Positions 21,088 through 34,100 of a DNA stretch of 64,000 nucleotides are shown here, one piece after another (the stretch's first letter is position 1; every line of letters starts with the position of its first letter). The stretch spans positions 178,001-242,000 of the forward strand of contig CM057151.1 of assembly GCA_029962745.1 (NCBI GenBank), written 5' to 3'. The stretch comes from Echinometra lucunter. Its lineage: Eukaryota; Echinodermata; Echinoidea; Camarodonta; Echinometridae. Both the position numbers and the translations under genes were made by a program. Under the pieces are notes generated by a model. That model saw nothing but the letters and a program-made list of their open reading frames with translations, was not told the origin of the DNA and ran no database searches.

Positions 21088-24000
21088 CTGTAAGAAATCA
21101 AGAAAACACGACTGTTTTACATCTCGGCCCTTGGTTTAAAAAAACAAAACAAAAAAAAACATGAAATGCAAGTAACGAAAATACATCGACACTCAGCTTA
21201 ACTTTTCAGGCTTTTACTCTTGCGCCATCACCGGCAAGAATTGAGATTCTTGTCCGAGTATTCACGCTGATAATCAGATAAACTTAATTTGTTTGCTTGT
21301 TTATTTTCATTGTAAATTATAAATGTAAATCCATTTGATTTCAATACAGTTTTTCAACATAAGTGTTTTAAAATTGTTGACGTATATACTTTATAAAAGG
21401 ATGTGAAAGTAACCCAAACATCTAACAAGACAAAAGATGATTGCCTTGTATATCACTTTTCGCATTTGGGGTGTAATTTAGAATAAACATTCAAGCAAAA
21501 ACCCTTATTAATTCAGAAAAGAAAAGTGTTTACTATTAGTATTTTCCCTCTACGATGCAAGGCTGCATTTTTAGAACTCTCGTTATTCCCTTTATTTTTA
21601 TTAAAAGAAAATAAGTTGAATTCAAACATTAAATAAGCCGTTACAACGTAGTAGGACGGATCCGAGACATTATACATGTATAGTACAGGTTCACAGACCA
21701 ACGTAATCACTCAAACTACTTTATCATGAAGCTATACAGATGCCTGCTGGAGCAAACATCAAGAAACTTCCATATCAAACTGTGATACCCTCTGGTTAGG
21801 TATGTCCTTGGTCAGTATTTACAATCTTAGAAGGCTTTTTATGAAAGTCTTCGGCATGCCTTTTGATCTTCAAACACGGCATCTCTTCTTACAAATGACA
21901 AACCACACGGGTGGGCTAGCGATGCTCTCCGAACGGTGACAGCAGCGGGCGAACGAGCGAGAAATGAAGATTTGGATAGAACTTACGACGACGATTTTTT
22001 TTTCATTCATACATATAATATTTATATTGACGGAATGGTGGCATCCGTCGATCTACCCAGCATCATAACCTTATAATCTCCAATCCTCTTTTACCTGAGT
22101 CATGACCAACCCAGGAAATTAAGCAACAAAGTTTCTACAACTTCGGAAAGTATATTCTACCCATGATGATGCAAGCATTATCTCTTTTATCAGTTTATAT
22201 TTAGATTTTATACTGTGGATTTCAGTTTCAGTTTCAGTTTTAGTTTCAGTTTTAGTTTCAGTTTAGTTTATTTTGATATTTCACAAACATACAAATAATA
22301 AAAAAAATGAATAACTGTTCTTTCAAATGTAAACACACATTATAAAGTAATATTGCAATGTGTTTTAAATGAAATCAGATATATGAGAGGATTTTTTTTT
22401 AAAATTGTTTTTGCGAATTTCGTATGTATTTCTTCGTTTTTCAACTTTAACATTTTTAATTGTTTTTTTTTTTTTCAAGTTTGCTGTTTCATGGTGTTAT
22501 CTGGACCACTATTCAGTTAGAATAAATGATAATAACAACTTAAAGAAGAAATTATAGATGATAATAGAGGAATATGAGGAAATGCTTTTCCCCATTAGTT
22601 TTGTACACAAAACTCATAAATTCTCCGTTTTCGGGCTGACATGAGGTCAGGCGGCTTTCGTAAACTTGGCGGAAAAAAGACAGTAAGTGGCGTGGCGTGA
22701 AATGCGGCGGTTCGAATTTCGCAAAAAATTATCTAGAAGGTGGCCATGATGCCCCCCCCCCCTCCCCCCCCCCCCCCCCCCCCCCCAGTATTTTAGGTTA
22801 AACCCCTGTAGCGACAGGTTTTTATTACGGCTAAAGTTTCTCTCTAACGTATGCAGCAAAAATCAAGAGTTGCACCTTCACATGACAAAGGGAACAGTGG
22901 TTAAAGAGTGCTTAGACAAGTCAACGTGTACCGCATTTCGGTTGGGGGGTGGGGTTACTGAAGGTACGCATACATTATATTTGAGGAAAAGACCATCAAC
23001 CTGTTTTCCCCGAATTCTTAAGTAAATCAGCTTCTTATCCGCAAATTGTAGGGAACTGCATCTCCTTGCTTAGAGATGTCGGAATGCCATTTAGTCATTT
23101 ACGACAGGAGTTTCCCACATTTCAAATTAAGTCGAAGCGTAGATTTGCTATTTTGTGTTTGATGGCATACCTTGGCTGGAGGAAGGTGATGTAAATCGGG
23201 TAATTGAAGTTATTAAAGTTACTTTGGAGGCCTATCGCAGGGTGACAATGTACGTCCCGTATTTGAATAATACGTTTGTCACAATGTCCCTTACGACCCT
23301 CTCTCCTGGACGCAATTTTGTCCCATATTTCAAACATACTGATAAAAATAATGGAATATGTAGCCAAAATATATTAATGATATACTACATGCATGGGAGG
23401 TTTTTTTTTTTTTTCTTCTTCTTCTTTTTTTGCTTGCTTTTGCTCGCTTGCTAAGTTTGGAAAGTAGAATGTTTATCAGGGAAGCATCACAGCCCCCCCC
23501 CCCCCAGCTAAAATGGACGAAGTTATTCAACTATGACTCACGACAGCAGCAAAAGATTCCTTCTACGGGATCTTCATCCCCGAGGAAGCCAATTGATAAT
23601 TGGTGAAACGTCGATACAAGTGAGTTTACTTCCAGTATACATGTATTGATTTAAATAGTTTGCCTACATCATATTCGATCTGGACTGCATGAATGAGAAG
23701 AAGTTACATCAGTTTAATGACTAATGAGCTGGGGGCTTGACATCTTCAAGGCCAATTATAAGAACATTTTTTAAAATTTTGAAAGCGGATTCTTCAAGTT
23801 CTTGATTTTTAGAAGAAAAGGTGGGAATGAAATACCTAAGGTACCTGTTTTCTAAAGAGGAGGCAATCCATTGAATTGCAAGGGTTAAAGTAAAGTCAGC
23901 TAGAAATGGTGCACCATCTCCTTGTCGATGCATGCAGGCTAATAAACCCGTGAAAACTTCTTATCTGCAGCTTGGAGCTGTGTGAGGGTTGGGCCTGAGT

Positions 24001-27000
24001 ATTTTCTATCTATCAAAGTGTTTCGAAGACGCCAATGAAGACGATTCTCTAAAATTTTGCTCGCTCGCTCGTGATTTCACTATTGTGCCTTGCCCTCTGG
24101 CCCTCCGATTCAAAGTCAAGGCCCAAGAAAGTCCAAAATCCGGTGAGAGATCCATCACCAACACAAGGTAGGTGATTCTTGTAAATTTGTCAACCACCTC
24201 TCTGCCCAAATATTCTGCAAATCGCTGTTGGAATAAACTGCTCGCTGGCCAAAATGATCTTGTTTTCTAGCTCTTACGAGCGACAATAGCAAGTGAACCA
24301 AAAAAAAAGGGATTTTTTTTTTATCTAGCCCGTTATCTACTGAAAGCGAATAGGGTTTTAGGTAAACTTGCCGCTCGATTTCTTGTAGTGATATTCAGGC
24401 CTGGTTATACCAACATTCTATGAGTACAAGAATAGTATTTGATAGAGACATAAGACGCAAACCGACTTCCTTTCATAAGAATAGTACTTATCATCGGCAT
24501 TGGTTAAGATACTTAACACGAATCGAAGCGAGCGAGCGCTTCCAGGTGTTTGAGTGTTTTAAAAAATATTCTTTTAGTATTAGAATTGATGATAATTTGA
24601 ATGATTGTATACTTGCTTTACCCATTATTACATTTTATACAGTTGTGGGTTTTTTCAGTTTGGAAATTATGGGGGGGGGGGCAAAATGATATCTTCCCTC
24701 CCCCCCCCCCCCCCCGATCTACGCCTTTGGTAGTGTATACTAACCTGCCTACCAGCCTCATTATTATGAAGATTCATTTCCCGCACACCTGGTTTGGTCC
24801 TGGACGGACGACTCGTAGCTAACGACGGCGATGGCGACGGCGATGAAGATGATGATGAAAACTTGTCGGCAGCATCGACAAACTTCCTGGCTAAGCTCAT
24901 TCCATACTCGACATTATCGGAGCAACCACCCCATTTCCAGTCCTCGTCATCATTGACGACATCGCTACTCGGTCGACCACGTGGGGCTGCACAGGTGCAC
25001 TCGGTTATATTACCGACACTACAGGATCTAGTTGCTGAGTAAACCACTCCTGCTGATGTGATAGCGTAAATGAATGCGGTCTCTCTATTACCTACCAAAA
25101 GATGAAAACAAAGAATACTTATACACCTGTCAAAACAACTACACCAGCATCAAAATTGATTAAACAAATATACCTCTACAGTAGTCGGTCAAAATAATGG
25201 TCTAAATAAAAGGTTCTTACGGAAATCAACAAAAAAGCATTTCACAAATTATAAAACATTTTGTAATAAAATGATAAAGGGTATTCATTATTGTAAAGGG
25301 TATACCAAGCTAGTCAAAATGATATTGCATTTGATTAAAACACGTGTTACAAGGGGATCCGTCATCGGGTAACTTGCCGAATTGGTTGAAAATTAATCAG
25401 AAGTTTCTAAGCTTCGAATTGTCCCTAAACCCCAACCACAAGTCAAATTTCCTTGTGAAATACATATTTTGTAGAATATTTTTGAAAGCACTGTCTATCT
25501 GTAGAATGAAAGTACATGTGAACTTTGATAGAGATGGTATGAAAACATGTCTAGTAATGCCACTTCATCTCAGCTTTATCCCACATGGATCTGAGAAGAG
25601 GACAGAGAAAGAGTTCTTAAAGGTATACATCTGTCACTCACGGTTAGTTTTGTATGGAGTAATACAAATATTTGTCATCTAGTAAAATAATCAGATTCCA
25701 GATTGTTTGACAAGCTTAGAGTCGTATTCATTTATAGTCACTGAAACAAAGAAATACACTATTAACATCGTGTTTAGGAAAATATAATGTCATAGAATGT
25801 GTAGAGCCTATATTTTATCTTCATTGCAGCTTTAGTAAATCTTTCAAGAATAAAAAACATGGCACCCGAACAATCGCCGCCCTCTGGTCGGTGAAAAGAA
25901 ACTGCAATGTTTTCAAACGGTGTTATACGCCGCTTTTATGAGAAATTGTGTGTTAATGAGAAAATGAATTTGAGGCCCCGGGCAGTGTAAGAAAGTTCAT
26001 TTAACCTACACAATCACTATCACCAACTCTAGGAAACGAGTTTTATCAACATGATCAAGGAAATATACTTGCAAACTAGATGAATCATCGACTGCGCGCG
26101 GTCTTTGCCAGATCAGAAATATATAGCACTTTTAATTATGGGAAATGAACCATTATGCATATACATGATCCAAGTTTGAAGCTGATCCGTCAAATGGTTA
26201 ACTTATCGCGAGACCAAGCCATTTTCATATAAAAATGACCTCTGTGACCTTTGACTTTTGACCTCGTGACCCCAAAATCTAATCAGATCATTATCCCTCC
26301 ATATGCATACATGAAGTTGATCCCTCAAAATGGTTTGCTTACAACTTCTAGTTAATCATGACTTTTTAATATGAGTATCACTTCTTCATTGACGCCGATT
26401 GTTCGTGTTTTGTCGTTAAAAAAATCTATTTCGGTTCACCTGAAATGCATGACATACTCAATTAGACCCTTATAAACACACTTGATCCGACTACAAAGCA
26501 ACTGCTAGAGCCCATCTGACCGATCTCAGAAGTCTCATGAGACCAAGAAGTAATGGCTCCTTGGTGGAACCAAAAACTTGGTCCAGTTTTTTCCTTCCAT
26601 CTTGTCAACCTCCAATCATTTGAGATGCCCCATATCTTACTTTTTGTCATGATTAGATACACGATAGCAGCATAAAAGTCCTTTCTTCATCATTTTCAAT
26701 TCAACATGGTTAATGAGTCTGAGATTCAGCCAACATGTCCAAAACTCCAAAATGGAAAAATCCACTCGATTTTCGGATACTTGCCTCAATCCCTTTTTAA
26801 TTGTACAATCTTTTCAATGCTCCTAGATGTATATTGGATTGACCTCGCAATGAATCATGTATTTGCTAAATTCAATTTGTCAGGATAAGTCGAAAAACAC
26901 CCTAAGGCAGTTAAACAGTCATTTTTCAGCTTACGACTGAAGGAACCTTTTTCGGCGCAAACTTTGGAACATTAAATCTGGAAACCTGAAATTATAACTC

Positions 27001-27106
27001 ACGGCAGTGTTTACTTTGAATTTATTTGAAACTGATTTTTGACACTCTTACCACTTCCCTATACATATACTTCTCTCTTATCTTCTTGTTCGTATCCCCT
27101 TCCACT

Positions 27107-27142
<36 letters not shown>

Positions 27143-30100
27143 GAAAATGAAAAGAAAAAATGGACGAATCTAACTCCATTTCGAAAAAATAAAACGAAAC
27201 AAAACAAACAGACAAACGAAAAAAAAAAAACCTTTTGTACCGTATAAGCCAAAGTGAGAGGGAAGGAATCATAATCATTTTTAACGACTATGGATTCCAG
27301 AAAAAATTATAACCGGAAAGTTTTCTTTTCACCATCATTCCTGCCTTTCCTCTGTCAATGCTCAAACAGAGTGATTACAAAATGGCGTCCCGCAATTTCG
27401 CTCCATCCCTTCTTGACAAACGTAGATCCACCTCTGGTCTATTCGTTTCAAACACCAACTTCAAAGAAATTTGGGATTTCTCTGGTTCAATAAACTCCCC
27501 CTTCGTTTTAGGTTCTTGCATTTTCCCGCGCCTCCCGAATTCATCAAAATGGGAGAGTATATATATAAGCCTTACCACAAATTGTTCTCTTTATGCAAAC
27601 ATGATTATAATAGAGGCATGCCATTCCCCCACATTTATATACAAACAACGGCTTGAATAGAGAGCCGATTTTGGATATCACGAACAAATCTGTTTTTAAT
27701 CTCTAGCCCCCGGGTAATTTTTCTTTTCTTTTCCTTTTCTTTACCACAAACATGGAAGTACAACGGACGTATATAGTATCAATGTGTGAAAGAGGCAGTT
27801 CAGAATTTAAGAACGAAACATATCTTACCAACTATGTAGTTTTCATATAGATGTTCCATTCAGACATGGAATTAACTTTCCTCATGATATATCATATAAT
27901 AAAAATAAAGATAAGTTGTTGGGTTTTTTTTAAGTTAACCCTTTCATGACAGGAATTTGAAGCCTTATTTCATCAGCTTTTCTATTTCAAATTGGCAACA
28001 CCAGTATTTTTCTTTCATGGCTACATTTTTCTTATAAAAAATTCGCGTATATCTGCAATGAATATAAAAGGACGGAAAGTATGCTTAGAAGTTTAAAATT
28101 TGCCAGTTTGCGTTGAAAAGCATTTATTTCGCACTTTCCAATTTGAGGATTTTAATGCTTATTGCCTTTTAAAACATTTCACCATCAAACGACAAACATG
28201 AGCACAATATGTGAAGATTACTTTGCTCTCTATGTTCTTGCATTTGGAATATTTTTAGGGCTCTGCATCAAAATCTATGGAATTTTGTCACAAATGGGCT
28301 AAAAGTATGGCCCGTGGAGGACTTAGTCTGAGACAGGGGTATAACATTTTACGGCCTGGCATTCCAATTAATTCGGAATTAAGAAAGGTGAAAACATTTA
28401 TATAAATCTAAATATGAATCATAAAGTTTCCAGTTTGATGGCTGATTCTGAAAATCCTTCTTGATAAGAAGGTGTGGAATTTACCACAGTACTGATGATA
28501 TCAGAAAGACGCCTGTAATGAGGGTGAGATTAAAACCCTTCGCCTCGAGTTATTTTTACTGTTAAAGGGTTGGCCTAATAGTGAGCCGTCATAAACACCT
28601 TCTGTTTGTCGGTATTTTACACTATTAACAGCCTGTATTTTATATAAAAGATGGAAAATTGTTTATTATCTTTTGATGATCAAAGTCTAAATGTAATGCA
28701 TTATTAAAGATTCATTAAAAAAAAAACTAAACAAGCCTGCTAGGTATATGATATGATAATCGGACTTAAAATATCTCAGATTTTATCTACTGTAAAAACA
28801 CCACTAGACACGCTAAAGAACGCTGTTTGAATCACTGGTGACGACGTGCAAATGTGTTTGTCTTCTGTTTTATCAAAACGCTAGGATTTACTTCAACTAT
28901 TACAAGAAAGTAAACAGAATGTACATTACTAAATATTCTTTTATCATTAAAAAGAATTTCTTAGTTTCTGTGGGCAAACAGAAACAATAAAGACATATCA
29001 TTGTCCTCATGCGAGTAAGAAGTAGCTCCTAAATTTTCAAGAAAGAAATGAATGTTACATAATAACAGGCTCATTTTCTGAGTCCAAAGCAAAGTAGAGT
29101 CACAAACTGGTAATTATAACAGAGTTCAGTAGGTTCATTCGTACTACATACAGAAGCTAATTAAACAGAAATCTAATAAAACGAATTCCTTATTTCAGGG
29201 CGCTGATAACGATTTCTTTAGATGCGATTGGTGTGGAACAATAATTGTGAGACACTGCAGTTATGAAGAGTAGCTGGCTGGCACAAAATAGTGCAAGGTG
29301 AAACAAAAACATATCATCCCATATAGGCCACAGCTTTTACTACTCTTAAATAACCAGGTGAAAACAGAATGATTCTCATCAAGACATTTCTGCAACCGAC
29401 ATATCAAACCATCATCATGGTGAAAGGTGTACTGTCGGCTGTCTTGTTTGTACTTAACCTCGTTAAATGTAATTAAAGTAATGAGACGACACTATGATAA
29501 CCATCAAAAGACAAACGAAATACCGTTTGGTTTGGTCTTAAGTAGCAGATGACTGGAAGTAATAACGTTCTTAAAGCCTATTTTTGTCCACGTAGAATCT
29601 GGAAAGATCACAAACTATAGAAATAGGCATGGCTCCATACATTCTCTCAATTAATCTAAGTTTTTAACACTTAACTCGAAGATTTCTTTTTAAACTTTGA
29701 ATGTGTCCTACTGAATTTCAGATTGTGATTAAGATCGCTAAATTCTGCAAAGCGAGATGAAGGACTTTTCTCCCCAAAATCATTTGAAAGATACGATTTA
29801 TTTGAATATTCAGTGTTTTTTTCACCTGACTCTGTGTGAACTGAATTCCATCTTCACTTGAACTCAGTGAAATAACTCAAACAGTGTCAAATTTCATTGA
29901 TCCAATATTGAAAAAAAAAATGCTCGCCGCGATCTCTTCGAAAACTCGACGGACATGCATATGGCACCAATAAAGGGCCTACGTCTCAACAACTTATGAG
30001 AATAAGAGATCACATGGCATAATCTGGTAAATCCTGAGAAAGTCCAGAAAAGGTCCAAGCAGAGGTGTAGTATGTAAGATTAGGTGAGAAGTAAGGAAAA

Positions 30101-31057
30101 TAACTTGCCTGTATTGATGACCTCTCCGAAAGGATTGTTGACGTCACCAATAACAGAACAGTTCCATCTCTCAGTACTAAATTGACGTTGACATTCAATG
30201 ATTCCTTCCTTAGCTCCTTCACGAATCGTATTGATAATATCCGGTGAATTCGAACATACTTTCCGCTGTTCAAAAGAACAATTCATCGAAACATAATAGT
30301 TTTTAAAGACTATGTACGAGTATATGTTTACCCGTAGTATTTTATTCAAAATGTTACCATTCATTTGTAAAATTCGCCTAAATGCATGATTTAATGGAAT
30401 GAAATGAATACATCTGGAATTCTATAGATATAATGAAATATTATTTCACAGTATTTTCACATAATAGGAAAGTAAAAGCCTTCATTCCCTTATTGTACAT
30501 CACTTTTAGTTAAGGTTTACATTCAAATTAAACAAAAGAAAGGGCAAACTTCCCTTCAAAAGTAACTATTAGGTTAGTGATGGGTCGCATCTATAATGCA
30601 TTGTTACACGTAATAATTATGTCACTTATAAATTTGTAAAAATGGATTTCAACCTCACCAAAAAAATGAATCCATAGAATTCAAATAGATTGAAGATTCA
30701 TATCTTCCAAACTATTTTCAGTATGTTATGCTTGAACCTTAACTATTAATTCTGGATAATAAATATTTGATACTAACTTGTTCGACAGTAAGTCCCGGGA
30801 ATCTTTGACAGGCTGTTTGGGGATCGACTAATATACTACTGATTGGTGGAGCCTCAGTAGCAGTCTGATGTCCAAGACTTCCATCATGGTTCGTATCATG
30901 AATAACACTTACAGACCCAAGGGATGCAGCACCTAACCACCTGTAAAGTATGAAGAGAATAATGTTAATCATTGTCGTTATTATTTTCATTTAATTTCAT
31001 TCCGTATTTAGTGCCATATTATTAGTAATAATGATAAGAAGAATAAGAACAAGCAAA

Positions 31058-31101
<44 letters not shown>

Positions 31102-34100
31102 AATGCCTTTGTCATATCCTATATCTCAATAGTTTAAACGTTATCCCTTTTCGTGTATTCATTGATATATTACACAGAATTATTGCTTTTGAATTTCTTC
31201 TTATATATATTAATATGTGCTTACAATATGAGTTTGTTTGTTTTTTTAATGTTAGTTACATGTACAAGGATAAATGTATGTTTACCTTCCCTCAACCTTA
31301 TGCCTATGTGTGCACCAGCCAATGTGGAGAGCCTCTCGACAGAATGTTTAAATTCTTTTAGGTGATCCCCAGGCATTGGCTTGTGCTATATCTTTATACT
31401 GTGATTCTATTCTGTTATCTTTGTGATTTTCCTCATGTTATCATTTCACTTGAAAATAGAATAAATAAATAAATAAATAGATAAGATAACTAAATAAATA
31501 GATAAATAGATAAATAAATAAATAAATTAATTAATTAATTAATAATAGCAATAATGGCATATATAACATTGCCAATACTATATGCACGGACTGAATGGTT
31601 TCTGCTGTACGATGTAAAATACAAAACTGGCTTATCTTATAAATGTATTTGTTGTTGTTGTTATCAAATCTCTCAAAATACAAGACGCACTCAAAAAAGT
31701 ACACAATTACCCCCCCCCCCCCCCCGGGTGATTACCAGTGTATCTCGTGAAGTCGTATGCACAGTCAAGTAAAACAAGCATGTAGACTTTTTCCGTATTT
31801 ATTCATGACTGTTATAAACTGGGTAGGCCTAAAGAGCTAAATGTAAAGATAATGGACTTCTGTCTGCAAGAATCGGCGATTACCTTCGCAGATCTTGCTT
31901 CGATGTTATACCACAAACAGTGAATTCCCCAATAAATAAATTAATAAATGAATAAATAAATAAACAAATAATCAAAGAAATGACTTTGGTCAGTTTGGTC
32001 GCTTAGATTTTTTTAGGTTAAAAAAAAACGATGGAATTTTCGTTATCTTATAAGCGTTAATACAAAGGAGTCATTAAAATAAATTCGGTAATAATTGTGA
32101 CGAATTTCAGTCGGAATCATAGTGAATTAAAAAAAAATGGCGTCACCAGTAGTTTGAATAAATATTCTGCTGCCCTGCACCTTCTCCCATGCTCTTCTAT
32201 TCACGAATACAATGCGCAGGTATTTATGAAGCCAAGGCCTTCAAACTCCAGTGATCTTTTCAAAAATTTCACGTATTGTGCCTAAGTTTTTTTTGTTCAA
32301 GTCAATTGTCCATAATTATCGAAATCGCTAGGCGTTACGGCTCATTTAATGTCGTTAATAGTTATCAAATTAGCCTTAATTACATACAGTTGGAGCCAAA
32401 AGCTTACATACACTGGGCAATTCAATGGAAAATATTCATTTATCAAACATGATAAAATCTACTATATCTTCAGAAATGTATGCGCTATACCGTGACAAAT
32501 GTGGTATCAAACAAAAGAGCTTATCATGCTTTTTCATTTCAATGGCATGCTATTAAGAATGAACTATCATCATGTGTGACTTTCTTTGAAAAATGATAGT
32601 AATATTTGTGCAAAATATTATGTCAGTCTTGGTTAAAACATTTCAAATTTTTGCTCATTATTTCTAACCACAAGCATTATGCCACCCACTTTTAATATGG
32701 CATCTTCATTCAATTCATATAGATTTATAACAACAACCATTATATGCGATGCTTGTGCTGAGAAATAATGAGTCAAAGATATTAAATTTTGCTTTGGACA
32801 TCAAATTTTTCGCAAATGTTAATTTCTTCAAATAAAATCATGCCTATATATACCTCAGTACTATAATGGCAAGCCAGTCGAATGGAAGAGCATTAAAAAT
32901 GTTTTGTTTTATACCAAATTTGTCATGGTAGCACAAATATTTCAGAAGATATAGTAGATTTTATGATTTTGGGCAAGTGAACATTTTCCATATTTCAATT
33001 AATTGCCCATAAACTTTCGGCTTCAACAACTCACCATTCACTGATAACTATGGATTTGATTCGACCCAGGATTGAAATTTGTCATTGTAAACGATTTACA
33101 ATAAACTAACAAAGACCATGGTACCACCTGTACCAGATGTCTAGAGGCAAGTTACCATTAGGATACAAATCTTCATGCATACCTTGCACATAATATCAAT
33201 TCTCGCGATAAGTCAAAATATCAATGCGCGTGAAAAAAGGTGTTTCTTTCCTTAAAAGATATTGTTCTTGAAAATAAATCACACAATCTGATTTGTGATA
33301 TTAAAAGTACAAGATTTAAAGTTCATATATACACAGGGCCAACTAATTTTTCTTGCTGTTTTTATTTGCAAACAGCAAACTAATCAAATACATGAATGTA
33401 GTTTCTGCTTAAATGAACTTGAAACTGTTTAAACTTTGGATATTATTTTTGTTCGCAAAAAAATAAATATTAAATATCAAGCAACATAATGATAAACATT
33501 ATATGTGATGACAATCTACATCTACCTAAATTTAAAGCTGCACACGGCGCGCAGATATAAAACCAGACTCTTGTTAACAAGCTGGTCGACATTCCCTTAG
33601 CATAATGAAGGAAGCTATTAAACACTTTGAATACAAAAGGCGATTTGCTTAGGATGATATTAATGGGAATTCGATTGATATCTCTAACAAAAATCTCTCT
33701 ACTATGGGGTTCCGCTCAATTACCCAAATGGGAACGAGGATAAAGATATATTTGATCTCTGGCGTGTGAGCCGCTGCCTTGGTCTCAACAAAACGAAATG
33801 AGTTAAAAGTAATGTGAGGGCTTCAAAATGGCCCATCGCTGAAGAGAAATCTGATCAACAAGTAAGGCACTGAGCCAGGGAAAACAGACGTGTTTATTGA
33901 TAATGTCGAGATCTCTATACTGCGATTAATATTAAATTGTACTATCTGTTTGTTGACAACTAGAAATATATCATATTTAAAAATTAGATGTGTTATACGT
34001 ATGATTAGAATTTAAAAGCTGAAATTTTCTACCGAAATAAAGTCACCCTCGCCTTGCTTCATGAATACATGAACGATGACACCCTAGCAAGTCGGAATGG

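Larger units (their letters stand above)
21088..24744. other. wnt16 intron 4
   Basis: It holds a TTTCAGTTTTAG-like short tandem run (22218-22272), T runs, a C/T homopolymer tract (22752-22786), a T/CTT run (23401-23428) and a possible ribozyme-like repeat remnant (23575-23622). No other gene was seen. Confidence 0.6.
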
